Source: Halobacillus dabanensis (GTDB lineage: Bacteria > Bacillota > Bacilli > Bacillales > Halobacillaceae). Taken from it: a stretch of DNA of 64,000 bases. The notes beneath the pieces are model-generated. The model made no database searches and was not told where the DNA came from. It was given only the letters and a program-made list of their open reading frames with translations. Both the position numbers and the translations under genes were made by a program. This document shows positions 44,532 through 53,017 of the stretch, piece by piece. The stretch spans positions 517,055 through 581,054 of the forward strand of contig NZ_FOSB01000002.1 of NCBI RefSeq assembly GCF_900114165.1, given 5' to 3'. Position 1 is the first letter of the stretch. Each line of letters starts with the position of its first letter.

Positions 44532-45503
44532 TTAATTTAAAGCACGATACAAGAAAGCACTGAATTCAGCTCTCGTTGCTTCTTCGTTAGGACGGAATGT
44601 ATTGTCTACATATCCGGAAGTGATAGAATTGGAAGCTAAAACATACACATCATCATAGGCCCAATGCGAAGATCTCATGTCATTAAAACTATAGGAACTG
44701 CTATCATTGCTGAATTCGAACGCTCTATTAATGATCGCTGCTATTTCAGCTCTCGTAATCGCTTCATCTGGTTTGAATGTACCGTTCTCATAACCAGTGA
44801 CCAAACCAGCTTTCACTGCCGCATTGATGTAACCATATGCCCAGTGAGAGGAGGAAACATCCTTGAATTGGTTGGTAGAAGAAGGCTGAAGGTTCAATGA
44901 CTCGCCTACCATCTTAGCAACTTGTGCTCTTGTGACATTATCTGCAGGACCAAAATTTCCATCCGAATAACCATTGATGATTCCTTCTTTATTTAACTGT
45001 TTAATTTCATCATAAGCCCAGTAATTACTTGATACATCATTGAAAAAACTATTAGTTAAAAACCTTTTGGCACCCGTATATTTATCTCCCCAATAACCAG
45101 AGAAGACCGGATCAATGGCAATCCCTCTACTTCTCGTAGCGGAAATCATATTCCCGTCTCCGATATAGAACCCTACATGGGAAACGCCTTGTTTGTGTGT
45201 ACCCGAGAAGAAAACCAAGTCCCCTTTTTGAAGATTTGATTTGGCTACATAGGTCCCTTGTTTATATTGATCATAGGATCCTCTTGATAGATTGACTCCA
45301 AATTTCTTCATTATATAATATGTAAATCCTGAACAATCAAATCCAGCAGGGGTTTCTCCACTCCACTGGTAAGGAGTTCCAAGATGCTTTTTTGCAAGTT
45401 TGATTACTTCATCGCCTGAAGCGGATGCTGCCTCACTATGCGGTACAAATAGGACCATTGCCATAAGACTCGTTAAAACGACACTAAAAAATTTCTTTCC
45501 CAA
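44532..45503 (-). CDS. NlpC/P60 peptidoglycan hydrolase with three SLH domains
   Basis: This is a 323-aa exported protein. The signal peptide is at residues 1-26 and the NlpC/P60 domain at about 30-150, with catalytic Cys57 (AGFDCSGFTYYIMKKFG), His109 (GVSHVGFYIGDG) and a third polar residue downstream. Three S-layer homology repeats follow at about 155-320 (for example FKDVSSSHWAYGYINAAVKAG and ITRAEIAAIINRAF). NlpC/P60 cleaves gamma-D-Glu-diaminopimelate bonds in wall peptides; SLH repeats hold the enzyme on pyruvylated wall polymer. This implies the organism has an S-layer-type anchoring system. A gap of about 490 nt precedes it. Confidence 0.93.
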   Translation of the reverse strand: MGKKFFSVVLTSLMAMVLFVPHSEAASASGDEVIKLAKKHLGTPYQWSGETPAGFDCSGFTYYIMKKFGVNLSRGSYDQYKQGTYVAKSNLQKGDLVFFSGTHKQGVSHVGFYIGDGNMISATRSRGIAIDPVFSGYWGDKYTGAKRFLTNSFFNDVSSNYWAYDEIKQLNKEGIINGYSDGNFGPADNVTRAQVAKMVGESLNLQPSSTNQFKDVSSSHWAYGYINAAVKAGLVTGYENGTFKPDEAITRAEIAAIINRAFEFSNDSSSYSFNDMRSSHWAYDDVYVLASNSITSGYVDNTFRPNEEATRAEFSAFLYRALN

Positions 45504-45991
45504 CAGAGTGTACCTCCTGATTATGTATAGATTGATAGATTGTACTCCTCTAGTATCGTAGCATATTATATTTCGACATGATTTTACAATTGTGTAACAG
45601 ATATTCTGTATTTCTACTTTTTTCCTCTGAGGCTATTCCGTTTAAAAGGAGTTATTTGTCTATCCAGAGCATTGATTAGATGATAAATTTCCACTCCCCT
45701 CTTCCATATCAAAACTGCCAAGCAAAAAAGACTGCTTCCTTTATTGGAGAGTAGTCTCAGTTATTAATCCCACTAATCAAAGAGCTCATTGAGTATTATA
45801 GGGAGTCTACTGTTGCATAGTTGTACGGCGAAGCAAGTGAATCTGTTGGAAGTGAGAATACTTCTTCATGACGACGTAAATATCAATCCTCTTCTAAATT
45901 CTATAGTAAAGAAGGAGTTGCCTACAGATTTGCAGAAATTACATTCTAGAGATTTATTTTTCCTTTAATTTTGAAAAATGAGGAGGTTATC
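45504..45991. other. Intergenic region between NlpC-SLH and VOC genes
   Basis: It holds the two divergent promoters. A short hairpin, AGACTGCT ... AGTAGTCT, lies at about 45729-45757. No gene or known riboswitch is seen. Confidence 0.4.
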
Positions 45992-46387
45992 ATGGGTAGG
46001 TTAGTACACTTCGAAATACATGTAGATGACATGGAGCGAGCTAAAAAGTTTTATGGGGAAGTATTTGGGTGGACATTTGAAGATTATAGCGAATTTGCTG
46101 GCATGCCTTATTTCGGGGCAGTGACTGGGGGTGAGGATGAGCCGGGTATTAACGGTGCTTTAATGCAACGTCAAAGTCCTCCTCCAGAAGCAGATCAACC
46201 TTTAAATGGTTATGCATGTACAATGGGAGTAGAAGATTATGATGCCATTGAAGCAAAAATCCTTGATAACGGCGGCGTGGTAGCATTACCGAAATATGCT
46301 CTGCCAGGCATGGCGTGGCAGGGATATTATAAGGATACGGAAGGAAATATATTCGGTGTTCATCAACCGGATGAAAATGCAAAATAG
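45992..46387 (+). CDS. VOC-family (glyoxalase/bleomycin-resistance fold) protein
   Basis: This is a 131-aa protein with two beta-alpha-beta-beta-beta units: RLVHFEIHVDDMERAKKFYGEVFGWTFEDY at the start and GMAWQGYYKDTEGNIFGVHQPD at the end. The family binds a metal through His/Glu and includes glyoxalases, dioxygenases and resistance proteins. ATG 45992 follows GAGGAGG; the frame is open from 45971. A substrate cannot be assigned. Confidence 0.87.
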   Translation: MGRLVHFEIHVDDMERAKKFYGEVFGWTFEDYSEFAGMPYFGAVTGGEDEPGINGALMQRQSPPPEADQPLNGYACTMGVEDYDAIEAKILDNGGVVALPKYALPGMAWQGYYKDTEGNIFGVHQPDENAK

Positions 46388-46626
46388 AGTACATCCCTAT
46401 TAGAGAAGGCATTTTAATTATGTCTTTTCTTTTTTTACCTTTTTTAATTTCCTGTAGAGAACTTCCTCTGATGTTGATGATAATTGGACAAAATAGCACC
46501 GTCTGCCGTTATAAAAATCCCAAATAGTATTTTTCCTTAATCATTTCTCTTAATTTGACGGCGATGGGATCAGGCAAGAGAACGTAAGCGATAATCTCTA
46601 CATCATCATAACGTAACTACAAAACA

Positions 46627-46664
46627 AACAGAGCGCCCGGCATGTTTCCTTTGGACGCTCTGTT
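46627..46664 (-). terminator. Terminator of the ykfC operon
   Basis: The stem AACAGAGCG / CGCTCTGTT is followed on the minus strand by TTTGTTTTG, 12 nt after the ykfC stop. Confidence 0.75.
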
Positions 46665-46676
46665 ACTTATCAGCTA

Positions 46677-47669
46677 TCAATCAATGTAACGTCTTGCACC
46701 AGCAAATTCACTGGAATAATAATCGGATTCGAAGACGTCGATGATTTCCACGGTGCTTTCCGAATTAGGAGCGTGGATCATTTGCCCATCACCGATATAC
46801 ATACCTACATGATGGACAGACCCTTCGCCTTCCTCATAGGCGAAGAACAACAGATCTCCTTTTTGCAAATTATCTTTGGATACAGCAGTTCCATGCTCTG
46901 CTTGTACGGAGGAATCCCTTGGTATAGTTATGCCGTGCGCTTTGTAGATGGTATGGGTGAATCCGGAACAGTCAAAACCGAAGCCGGAAGCTCCCGCCCA
47001 TAAATAGGGCAGACCCAAAAACTGTTTTCCTGTTTCTATCACGTCTTCTCCATCTGGATTTGGTATGTCTTCCTCGTTTTTATAAATGGATACGTGATCA
47101 CTGCTTACCCATTTCATTCCATCACTCGGTGTAGCAACGAGCACCATGCTTCCCGTCTGAGCTACTACAGGAAGGCGGGTATTGAAACTGATTTCCTTGA
47201 ATTCCTGACTCTTTATCCTGTCATCATAGATGTTAGCGGTTGGTGCTGTGACTAGAGCGAAAGATTTTTTCTCTTTCAGTACACTGTAACGTTTTTGATC
47301 AGCGAGTTGATCTTTCGGCATCCAGGCCGGGTAGCCAAGTTCGTTTTTCGGTGTCGGCTGCCCATCGACAGCGACTTTCACCCAGTCCCCTTGCTCTTCC
47401 AAAATCGTCACTTTCTGTCCGTACAGAGCCTGAGTCTGCAATTCACCAACAAGCCATTTCTTCTCCTCATACGTCATGCTTTCGGTCCATTCCCACATGT
47501 CTACGGGATTACTTAAGGATGGAGCATCCAGATCCCTCGCTTGATCAGGTTCACTCCACAACGTAGCAACAGAAACATCTACATACATCTCTTTATCCTC
47601 CGCCTGTACGGAAGATCCGAAAGCGATACTCAACAGCAAAATTGCCGCTATCAGCCAATACTTTTTCAT
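46677..47669 (-). CDS. ykfC: YkfC-like gamma-D-glutamyl endopeptidase (SH3 plus NlpC/P60)
   Basis: This exported protein of about 330 residues has a signal peptide (1-23, ending S-V-Q-A), two bacterial SH3-like domains and a C-terminal NlpC/P60 domain, with Cys in GFGFDCSGFTHTIYKAHG and His in SVHHVGMYIGDGQM. The layout matches B. subtilis YkfC, which trims murein tripeptides to L-Ala-D-Glu. The ATG at 47669 is 10 nt after GGAGGG; two earlier ATGs at 47690 and 47687 precede that site. It follows the dipeptide epimerase by 24 nt, so the pair forms a murein-peptide recycling route. Confidence 0.88.
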   Translation of the reverse strand: MKKYWLIAAILLLSIAFGSSVQAEDKEMYVDVSVATLWSEPDQARDLDAPSLSNPVDMWEWTESMTYEEKKWLVGELQTQALYGQKVTILEEQGDWVKVAVDGQPTPKNELGYPAWMPKDQLADQKRYSVLKEKKSFALVTAPTANIYDDRIKSQEFKEISFNTRLPVVAQTGSMVLVATPSDGMKWVSSDHVSIYKNEEDIPNPDGEDVIETGKQFLGLPYLWAGASGFGFDCSGFTHTIYKAHGITIPRDSSVQAEHGTAVSKDNLQKGDLLFFAYEEGEGSVHHVGMYIGDGQMIHAPNSESTVEIIDVFESDYYSSEFAGARRYID

Positions 47670-47693
47670 TATCCATACACCCTCCATCATAGA

Positions 47694-48758
47694 TTAATAG
47701 AAACCGAGACCTGGTGAATCACCTACCGCCACTTCCCTTCCTTCGTAACTCATCCCCCCTTTCAATCCTTCATCTTTCATCCATAACGGTGCATCAAGAT
47801 CATATAGCTTAATATTCGGGTGAGCCATAGCCAGGTGGGCAGCCGCAGTACCAGAAACGGTCGATTCCATCATACTTCCGATCATGCAGGGGATACCTGC
47901 ACTCTCACAAATATCAGCAATTTGCCCTGCCCTTCTCAATCCTCCGGCTTTCATCAGTTTGATGTTCACATAATCGACGCAGTCCATCTCCACAAGGCGA
48001 AGGACTTCTCTCGGAGAAAAGGCACTCTCATCCGCCATGATCGGCAGATGAACATTGTCGCGGACATACTTCAATGCTTTCAGATCATGGGCAGACACGG
48101 GCTGTTCGATGAATTCCACATTAATACCCGCCTTTTCCAATCGTTTAATGAAATGCACGGCCTGTTTCCCGTTCCATCCCTGATTGGCATCCAGTCTTAA
48201 GCCGACTTCGTTTCCTACCGCTTCTTTCACTTTCAGCACACGCTGGAAATCCTCTTCTTCCTCATGCCCGACTTTCAATTTAAGTACATTGAACCCTTCT
48301 GCCACCCTTGCGACAGCTTCCTCCTGCATCATGGCAGGAGCATTGATGCTGACAGTCATATCTGTTTCTAATACGTCTTTCTCCCCGCCGAGCAATCGAT
48401 AGACAGGGAGGTTGTACTGTTTTCCAAAAGCATCATGGAGCGCTATATCCACAGCAGCTTTGGCATTGGAATTATGGATGCAGCAATTTTCCAATTTCAA
48501 AAGAAGCTCGTTCCGTTTATTCATGTCTTCATAAAGAAGCGCCTCTTTTATCGGACCTTCCACAGCCGCTTTCATCCCTTCGAGGGAATCTCCGGTAACC
48601 TGAAGAGTCGCTGTCGCGGATCCATACCCTTCCGTGCCATCCTCTGTTATCACACGGACATCCATTACATCGATGGTTTCCACCGTGCGGACAGCTGTTT
48701 TGAAAGGTCTTTTGAGGAGGACTGTCCTTTTCTCACATATAATATCGGTAATATTCAT
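47694..48758 (-). CDS. ykfB: L-Ala-D/L-Glu (dipeptide) epimerase, enolase superfamily
   Basis: This is a 354-aa muconate-lactonizing-type enolase-superfamily enzyme. The acid/base Lys is in FNVLKLKVGHEEE. The metal ligands are in LRLDANQGW (Asp), FIEQPV (Glu) and IMADESAF (Asp). The opposing Lys is in YVNIKLMKAGG. It epimerises L-Ala-D-Glu from murein so that the dipeptide can be hydrolysed. AAGGGGTG precedes the ATG. It sits between the DUF819 membrane protein and ykfC in one operon. Confidence 0.92.
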   Translation of the reverse strand: MNITDIICEKRTVLLKRPFKTAVRTVETIDVMDVRVITEDGTEGYGSATATLQVTGDSLEGMKAAVEGPIKEALLYEDMNKRNELLLKLENCCIHNSNAKAAVDIALHDAFGKQYNLPVYRLLGGEKDVLETDMTVSINAPAMMQEEAVARVAEGFNVLKLKVGHEEEEDFQRVLKVKEAVGNEVGLRLDANQGWNGKQAVHFIKRLEKAGINVEFIEQPVSAHDLKALKYVRDNVHLPIMADESAFSPREVLRLVEMDCVDYVNIKLMKAGGLRRAGQIADICESAGIPCMIGSMMESTVSGTAAAHLAMAHPNIKLYDLDAPLWMKDEGLKGGMSYEGREVAVGDSPGLGFY

Positions 48759-48769
48759 TTTTTCACCCC

Positions 48770-49936
48770 TTACAGATTAGACAAGATTTGAGCAACCAGC
48801 AGACCACCGTACGTACCGAGGAACGATCCTCCAAGAGCCATCAGTACCCCGATCGGAATCAGCGACCTGTGGTAAGCTCCAGCGAGGAGCGGGGCAGATG
48901 CCATTCCCCCGATATTGGCAAGACTGGAAACACCAAGGGTGAAAAGATCCAACTTGAACAGCTTCGCCACGATCATCATGATGATGGCATGGACAGCGAG
49001 GATGACGAATCCGGAAATGATGTAGACCGGCGCCTGTCCCAACTGGGAAAAGTCCGCTCTTGAAGCGATCAGGGCAATGACGATATAAAGAAATACGTTC
49101 GCCATATCCATCGATCCCGGAACTTTGGCAAGCTTTGTCATAGCGAGCAGTACACCCAGAACCGAGACGATCAGAATCGTCCATGTCGTCGCATTCACCA
49201 CCGTACCAAAGGACGGCAACAGACCGCCGATTTCTGCAGCAACGGCAGAGACGAAAATAGCTAATGACAGCAGTCCCAGCATGTGTACAAAGGAAATCGT
49301 TTTCCCCTCTTTTTCTTTATCTTCTTCAACTAGCTCAGCTGTCACTTCATCCAGATGCTCCGTGTTGGATTTCGCCCATTTGTTGAAAACGGCAGCGAAC
49401 GGCACGAGCCAGAACATGATCATCACCCATGTCGAGTAGTTGATCGTATCCATAATCAACGCATAACCGAAGATATTTTCCGGCACTTCCAAAATCCCCT
49501 GGATGATGACCATATTGGCAGAACCGCCCGTCCAGCTTCCTGCCAGAGCACCGAAAGCTTCCCAAGTGTTCGGTGCATAGAAACTTTGAAATAAAAGATA
49601 AGTGATTACGAAACCGGCTATGATACTGAATGCAGCTGCAAAATAGCCGATAAGCATTTTCGGTCCGAGTTTTTTCAGCTTCCTTAAGTCACAATTGAGA
49701 AGCATCAGAAATATGAGCATCGGCAGCAGCACATTACGTACATTTCCATAAGTACTGTCAATCGTTTCCGTTGATCCGATGATACCTGTCGTCTTCAGAA
49801 TCGCGCCTCCAAAATAAATAAGTACGATACCGGGAACAAACTTAAAGAACTTACTATTCGATGATTCCAGAAAAGCGACAAGGCCAGCGAGGCCGATAAT
49901 CACTCCCAAGTATAGAAATCCGCTTTCGATCATCAT
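48770..49936 (-). CDS. DUF819-family membrane protein (YjcL-like)
   Basis: This protein of about 388 residues has ten to eleven TM helices. The glycine-rich segment AFGALAGSWTGGSANMVIIQG and the C-terminal SSLANIGGMASAPLLAGAYH are typical of DUF819/YjcL. The ATG at 49936 follows AAAGGGGG by 7 nt; a 29-codon in-frame extension lacks a ribosome site. It is the first gene before ykfB and ykfC, 11 nt apart. A transport role for murein di- or tripeptides is inferred from the operon. Confidence 0.85.
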   Translation of the reverse strand: MMIESGFLYLGVIIGLAGLVAFLESSNSKFFKFVPGIVLIYFGGAILKTTGIIGSTETIDSTYGNVRNVLLPMLIFLMLLNCDLRKLKKLGPKMLIGYFAAAFSIIAGFVITYLLFQSFYAPNTWEAFGALAGSWTGGSANMVIIQGILEVPENIFGYALIMDTINYSTWVMIMFWLVPFAAVFNKWAKSNTEHLDEVTAELVEEDKEKEGKTISFVHMLGLLSLAIFVSAVAAEIGGLLPSFGTVVNATTWTILIVSVLGVLLAMTKLAKVPGSMDMANVFLYIVIALIASRADFSQLGQAPVYIISGFVILAVHAIIMMIVAKLFKLDLFTLGVSSLANIGGMASAPLLAGAYHRSLIPIGVLMALGGSFLGTYGGLLVAQILSNL

Positions 49937-49976
49937 GCATTTCCCCCTTTGAATGATGTAAATGTATAAAAAACAA

Positions 49977-50017
49977 AAACCCAGCCGCAAGAATTCTCTT
50001 CTTGTCGACTGGGTTTT
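49977..50017 (-). terminator. Terminator between DUF3870 and DUF819 genes
   Basis: AACCCAGTCGACAAGAA / TTCTTGCGGCTGGGTT (one mismatch) is followed on the minus strand by TTTGTTTTTT. It limits transcription into the DUF819-ykfB-ykfC operon or separates two units. Confidence 0.8.
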
Positions 50018-50049
50018 ATCCACGATTAAGTGAGATAAAGCAATCTGCC

Positions 50050-50367
50050 TTATATATTCATAATGTCATAATATTTCAACTGTGCTTGCTTGAAAGCGAC
50101 AATCAGTGCTTTTTGCGAGGACCCGAAATAACGCTTCCGAATCGCCTGCTCGATCGATTCCTCTTCCGTCATTTTCTTTCCGGCAAACAGGCTGTGTACA
50201 AAATTGATGGTAATGTCCATCATTGCTGTACATTCGACATCAACAATTTCATGGTTTGTCGTGTCGACGACGAATCCTGCAAAAAAAGATTCATACTTTT
50301 TCGTGATGGCATTGTTTCCGGGTGCCTTGGATTCCCCCACCACATAACATGTGTGCTCTGAATACAT
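50050..50367 (-). CDS. DUF3870-family protein
   Basis: A 105-aa protein that matches the full DUF3870 length: CYVVGESKAPGNNAITKKYE, VVDTTNHEIVDVECTAMMD and RKRYFGSSQKALIVAFKQAQ. The ATG at 50365-50367 lies 9 nt after GGAGG; the 52 codons upstream in frame lack a ribosome site and look like leader. DUF3870 genes are often found beside transport or catabolic operons and have no proven function. It lies upstream of DUF819-ykfB-ykfC on the same strand. Confidence 0.78.
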   Translation of the reverse strand: MYSEHTCYVVGESKAPGNNAITKKYESFFAGFVVDTTNHEIVDVECTAMMDITINFVHSLFAGKKMTEEESIEQAIRKRYFGSSQKALIVAFKQAQLKYYDIMNI

Positions 50368-50610
50368 TCTGATATGCCTCCGAATCTCTGACATCTTTTG
50401 TATGGAAAGCCTGTCCGTCCAAAGACAAACTGCCATTACAAAATGCAGAATCCTTTCGGTGTTCATTGAAATACTACCATTTTTTAAAAACGCTTTCAAT
50501 ATATTTTTTGAATAATCCAACAAAAATAGTATTGATATTTTAATAAAGAATTTGATTCCAAGTATCTAAACATATGATACGCTTAATCTGTCTTATAAAG
50601 GAGGCATACC

Positions 50611-50892
50611 ATGATTGCCATAGGTCCCATACTACATATAATTGCGCTTTTCTTTCTGTCCGGTACTATTGGACTGTTGATCCGTCTTTACTATCCCAGC
50701 CTCCGAAAAAGATGGGTATTTTTGATTAACACGGGTTTTTTGTTCTTTTACTCTTTTTTGTTCCCCATGATTTTTGTTGTGTTTTATTTCTATTTTTTCC
50801 TCTCCTTTATTTCCTCCTATCTTGGTCTTTGTTTAGGGAGAGGGGTTCTCATTCTCATCTCCCGAGAAGAGCAGCGACACGCGATAAGATAA
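50611..50892 (+). CDS. 93-aa hydrophobic membrane protein
   Basis: This is a 93-residue protein with two to three TM helices (about residues 4-24 and 35-75) rich in Phe and Tyr, and a basic C-terminus. AAAGGAGG precedes the ATG by 7 nt. There is no recognisable family and no functional neighbour. A degenerate repeat A-like sequence follows at 50975-51005. Confidence 0.55.
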   Translation: MIAIGPILHIIALFFLSGTIGLLIRLYYPSLRKRWVFLINTGFLFFYSFLFPMIFVVFYFYFFLSFISSYLGLCLGRGVLILISREEQRHAIR

Positions 50893-51043
50893 TAATTTCA
50901 GGTAGGATGGTTTTTCTTTAGTTTCTGTCTTCGTGCTACACTTTTAAATAATATGGCTGTGGATCTGACACAGTGACTAATATAGCGGAAGCCGGGGCAC
51001 GAAGATTTGATATAGATCTTACTTTTGGCTAGAGGAAGAAAGG

Positions 51044-51496
51044 TCAGGCTTCTTCTTTCTTATCCGATAGAGGAGTCAATGCTTGTCCAGGTATATATAA
51101 TTCACTGTTCCCAGCACCCATCAAGTATAGTTCCAACCTCCTGTAATCCAACGCCAGCCCTTCTCTATAGAAATGCACCTTTTTTATGGTTTTAGCTACA
51201 TCTAAAAGCAGCCCAGTATTTGCTTTCATATCTGTCCTCAAACCGGCAATACTATAAAACAGAAGTACATCGATTTTTTCGGTAGGTTTTTCTGTTATTT
51301 TTTTAATTTGCAGCAATTCAGGACGTCGAAAAGGAGAACCTAAATACCCTAAGTCACTGAACCTTTTGAGAACAGTTAAGTTATTGGATGAACAGTAATG
51401 AAACAATACTTTGTCCTGATAGACAATGCGTTGGACTGGAGACCATGAGTTTCCAAAATTAATAGACTTCCTATAATAGCAGAAAACATTTTTCAT
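51044..51496 (-). CDS. 150-aa hypothetical protein
   Basis: A 150-residue soluble protein with no signal peptide and no family that I recognise. It contains YRKSINFGNSWSPVQRI, which slightly resembles beta-strand repeats of sialidase/BNR type (S-x-D-x-G-x-x-W), but only once. AAGGGATG lies before the ATG. It is a lone gene in an accessory region. Confidence 0.5.
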   Translation of the reverse strand: MKNVFCYYRKSINFGNSWSPVQRIVYQDKVLFHYCSSNNLTVLKRFSDLGYLGSPFRRPELLQIKKITEKPTEKIDVLLFYSIAGLRTDMKANTGLLLDVAKTIKKVHFYREGLALDYRRLELYLMGAGNSELYIPGQALTPLSDKKEEA

Positions 51497-51706
51497 CCCT
51501 TATCCACATCCCGTTTAGCATATTAGTTAATAAATAAAAGTGCTGGGTTCATCTGCTAGTATGGGCTCATTAAGCTCTAAAGTATTCACTCCATACGGGA
51601 TTCAATGGGGTCATTTACCTTTCACATCCTATAGTTCCCTATAAAGGGGGCAGCTGCGGAAATGGGTTGAGGGTACAAACGGTATTAATTTCCCAGGTAT
51701 TGATGA

Positions 51707-51746
51707 AAGAATGAGCACAAGTTGTCTGGTTCTTATGCTCATTCTT
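51707..51746. terminator. Hairpin terminator near the 28-aa gene
   Basis: AAGAATGAGCA / TGCTCATTCTT, a perfect 11-bp stem with an 18-nt loop. It lies 27 nt downstream of the small minus-strand gene. Confidence 0.65.
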
Positions 51747-51772
51747 CATAAAACTTAAAAGGAGGACTTCAC

Positions 51773-51859
51773 TTACCGTTTTGTCCTCGGCTGTTTCTCT
51801 TCTTTGCGATCGTGTTGTTGTGCGTTTTTATTCGAAAGCTTTCTGTTTCCCTGCGCCAT
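51773..51859 (-). CDS. 28-aa highly basic peptide
   Basis: This 28-residue frame starts at the ATG at 51857-51859 with AGGGAGGGATAATC upstream and ends at TAA. The peptide (MAQGNRKLSN ... KQPRTKR) is about one third Lys, Arg and His, polar and without hydrophobic segments. Its composition is like small spore-associated or Fur-regulated basic peptides, but no family is assigned. A good ribosome site and a downstream hairpin support a real gene. Confidence 0.5.
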   Translation of the reverse strand: MAQGNRKLSNKNAQQHDRKEEKQPRTKR

Positions 51860-52085
51860 GATTATCCCTCCCTTCGCTCTTATTATTTCGAAAGTTAAAC
51901 GTTTTATTAAAGCACAGGGATAGTTCCTCAAGCCTTATAAGGCAAATTCTGAGACAAACCAAGAATGCTTGCTTACTCCCTTACAAAATACAGAAGTTTT
52001 TATGTATTAGGAGGAGATAATAGATTTTTGTACATTTCCTCAGCACCGAACCGTTGTAATTTTATATAGATTCTGGCTTTGGTTG

Positions 52086-52807
52086 TCAACATTTTACATG
52101 ACGAGTCCGTATGTACCCTTGATAAACAAGGAATTTCACGAAATGTCCCCTTCCCAAGCTGGTCTTCTTGTACTCCTTCTTGGCTTGTTTTGCCGCTTTT
52201 AGGGCGCGGACTCCCGCTTGCTCCCACTGTTTGAGAATGCCTTCCCAATAGCTGTAGAAAGGTTTGTCGCTCTCGACCGTGATTCTATCAAGAGATCATC
52301 AGACATCTCTTCACACCACTGGTTGTTTTTTTCTGTGATGAACGGCAACAACGTCTCGATGTTTGGCTCATGAAAATGATGGGCATTCTCGTCTTGCTTT
52401 ACTACTACTTCTTCTTTTTCTTTCGTTTCGTTTTGTTTAATTAATGTGTTCCACTTTCCGTTCTCATTGCCGTTCGACTTGCCGCCACTGTTCTCCTCCA
52501 CACTGTCGTTCTCGTTGTCCACCTCTTCATATAAAGGGAGTATCCGGTAGATGGGAGCCTGGTTGCCAGATCTCGAAGTGAACGTGATATATCCTTTCTC
52601 CACGAGTTCCTTGCGTGCTTTACGGATGTTGCTTTCGCTCAAATTGGATTTCACACAAAGGACGGTCATCGAAGCAGTAAACTCTTTTTTCCAACGGGAT
52701 TTGTTATTCACATGCATGAGGCTGTACCAAAGGTTGATGGCAGCAGATGTTAGAGGGTTGAATTCCTGGTGATCGTAGAAAGCGTTGAGGGCTTTGATAT
52801 AGTTCAT
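52086..52807 (-). pseudogene. DnaD-domain protein, frameshifted copy
   Basis: The first 150 or so codons are nearly identical to the intact copy at 59901-60635 (N-terminal winged helix, YIKALNAFYDHQEFNPLTSAA). About 11 nt are missing near 52280, just after E-E-M-S-D-D-L-L-I-E-S. The frame is lost and stops at about 52199. The correct frame resumes as KPFYSYWEGILKQWEQAGVRALKAAKQA to a TGA at 52086-52088. The DnaD-type C-terminal domain is therefore cut. The leader is shared with the intact copy. Confidence 0.8.
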
Positions 52808-52856
52808 TAGGATTCTCCTATTCTTATGGAAAGATGGAGGGTTTGTGCATAGAAAA

Positions 52857-52889
52857 ACACTTCCTCGATTCTATAATCGAAGGAAGTGT
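52857..52889 (-). terminator. Terminator/attenuator upstream of DnaD copy 1
   Basis: ACACTTCCTTCGATT / AATCGAGGAAGTGT with TTTTTC following on the minus strand. The same hairpin stands at the same place before DnaD copy 2. It could also end the YjiH operon. Confidence 0.75.
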
Positions 52890-52970
52890 GCGTCTGGTGT
52901 CTATAAATGGGAATTATTTGTTTGAATAGACCTTTGATCATACTATACTTCCCATGATAAGCATTCAGTT

Positions 52971-53017
52971 ATCATTTACATATATAGGAAGCGCTAGAAC
53001 CGTCCCCGCGCTTCCTA
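52971..53017. repeat. Dispersed repeat B, copy 1 (hairpin)
   Basis: ATCATTTACATATATAGGAA then AGGAAGCGC / GCGCTTCCT around TAGAACCGTCCCC. Its minus strand supplies the TAG stop of the YjiH gene. Confidence 0.75.

Noticed and set aside
48777..49184. 135-codon minus-strand frame inside the DUF819 gene
   Set aside because: Shadow frame of the membrane protein gene; no ribosome site and the Cys/His/Arg-rich composition typical of a frame shift.
50489..50504. Possible cre site TTGAAAGCGTTTTTAA upstream of the DUF3870 gene
   Set aside because: It fails the conserved C at position 14 of the consensus; too weak to list as a site.
52000..52248. 82-codon minus-strand frame next to the DnaD pseudogene
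   Set aside because: It is an out-of-frame reading across the pseudogene and its 3' flank; the true continuation is in a different frame ending at 52086.
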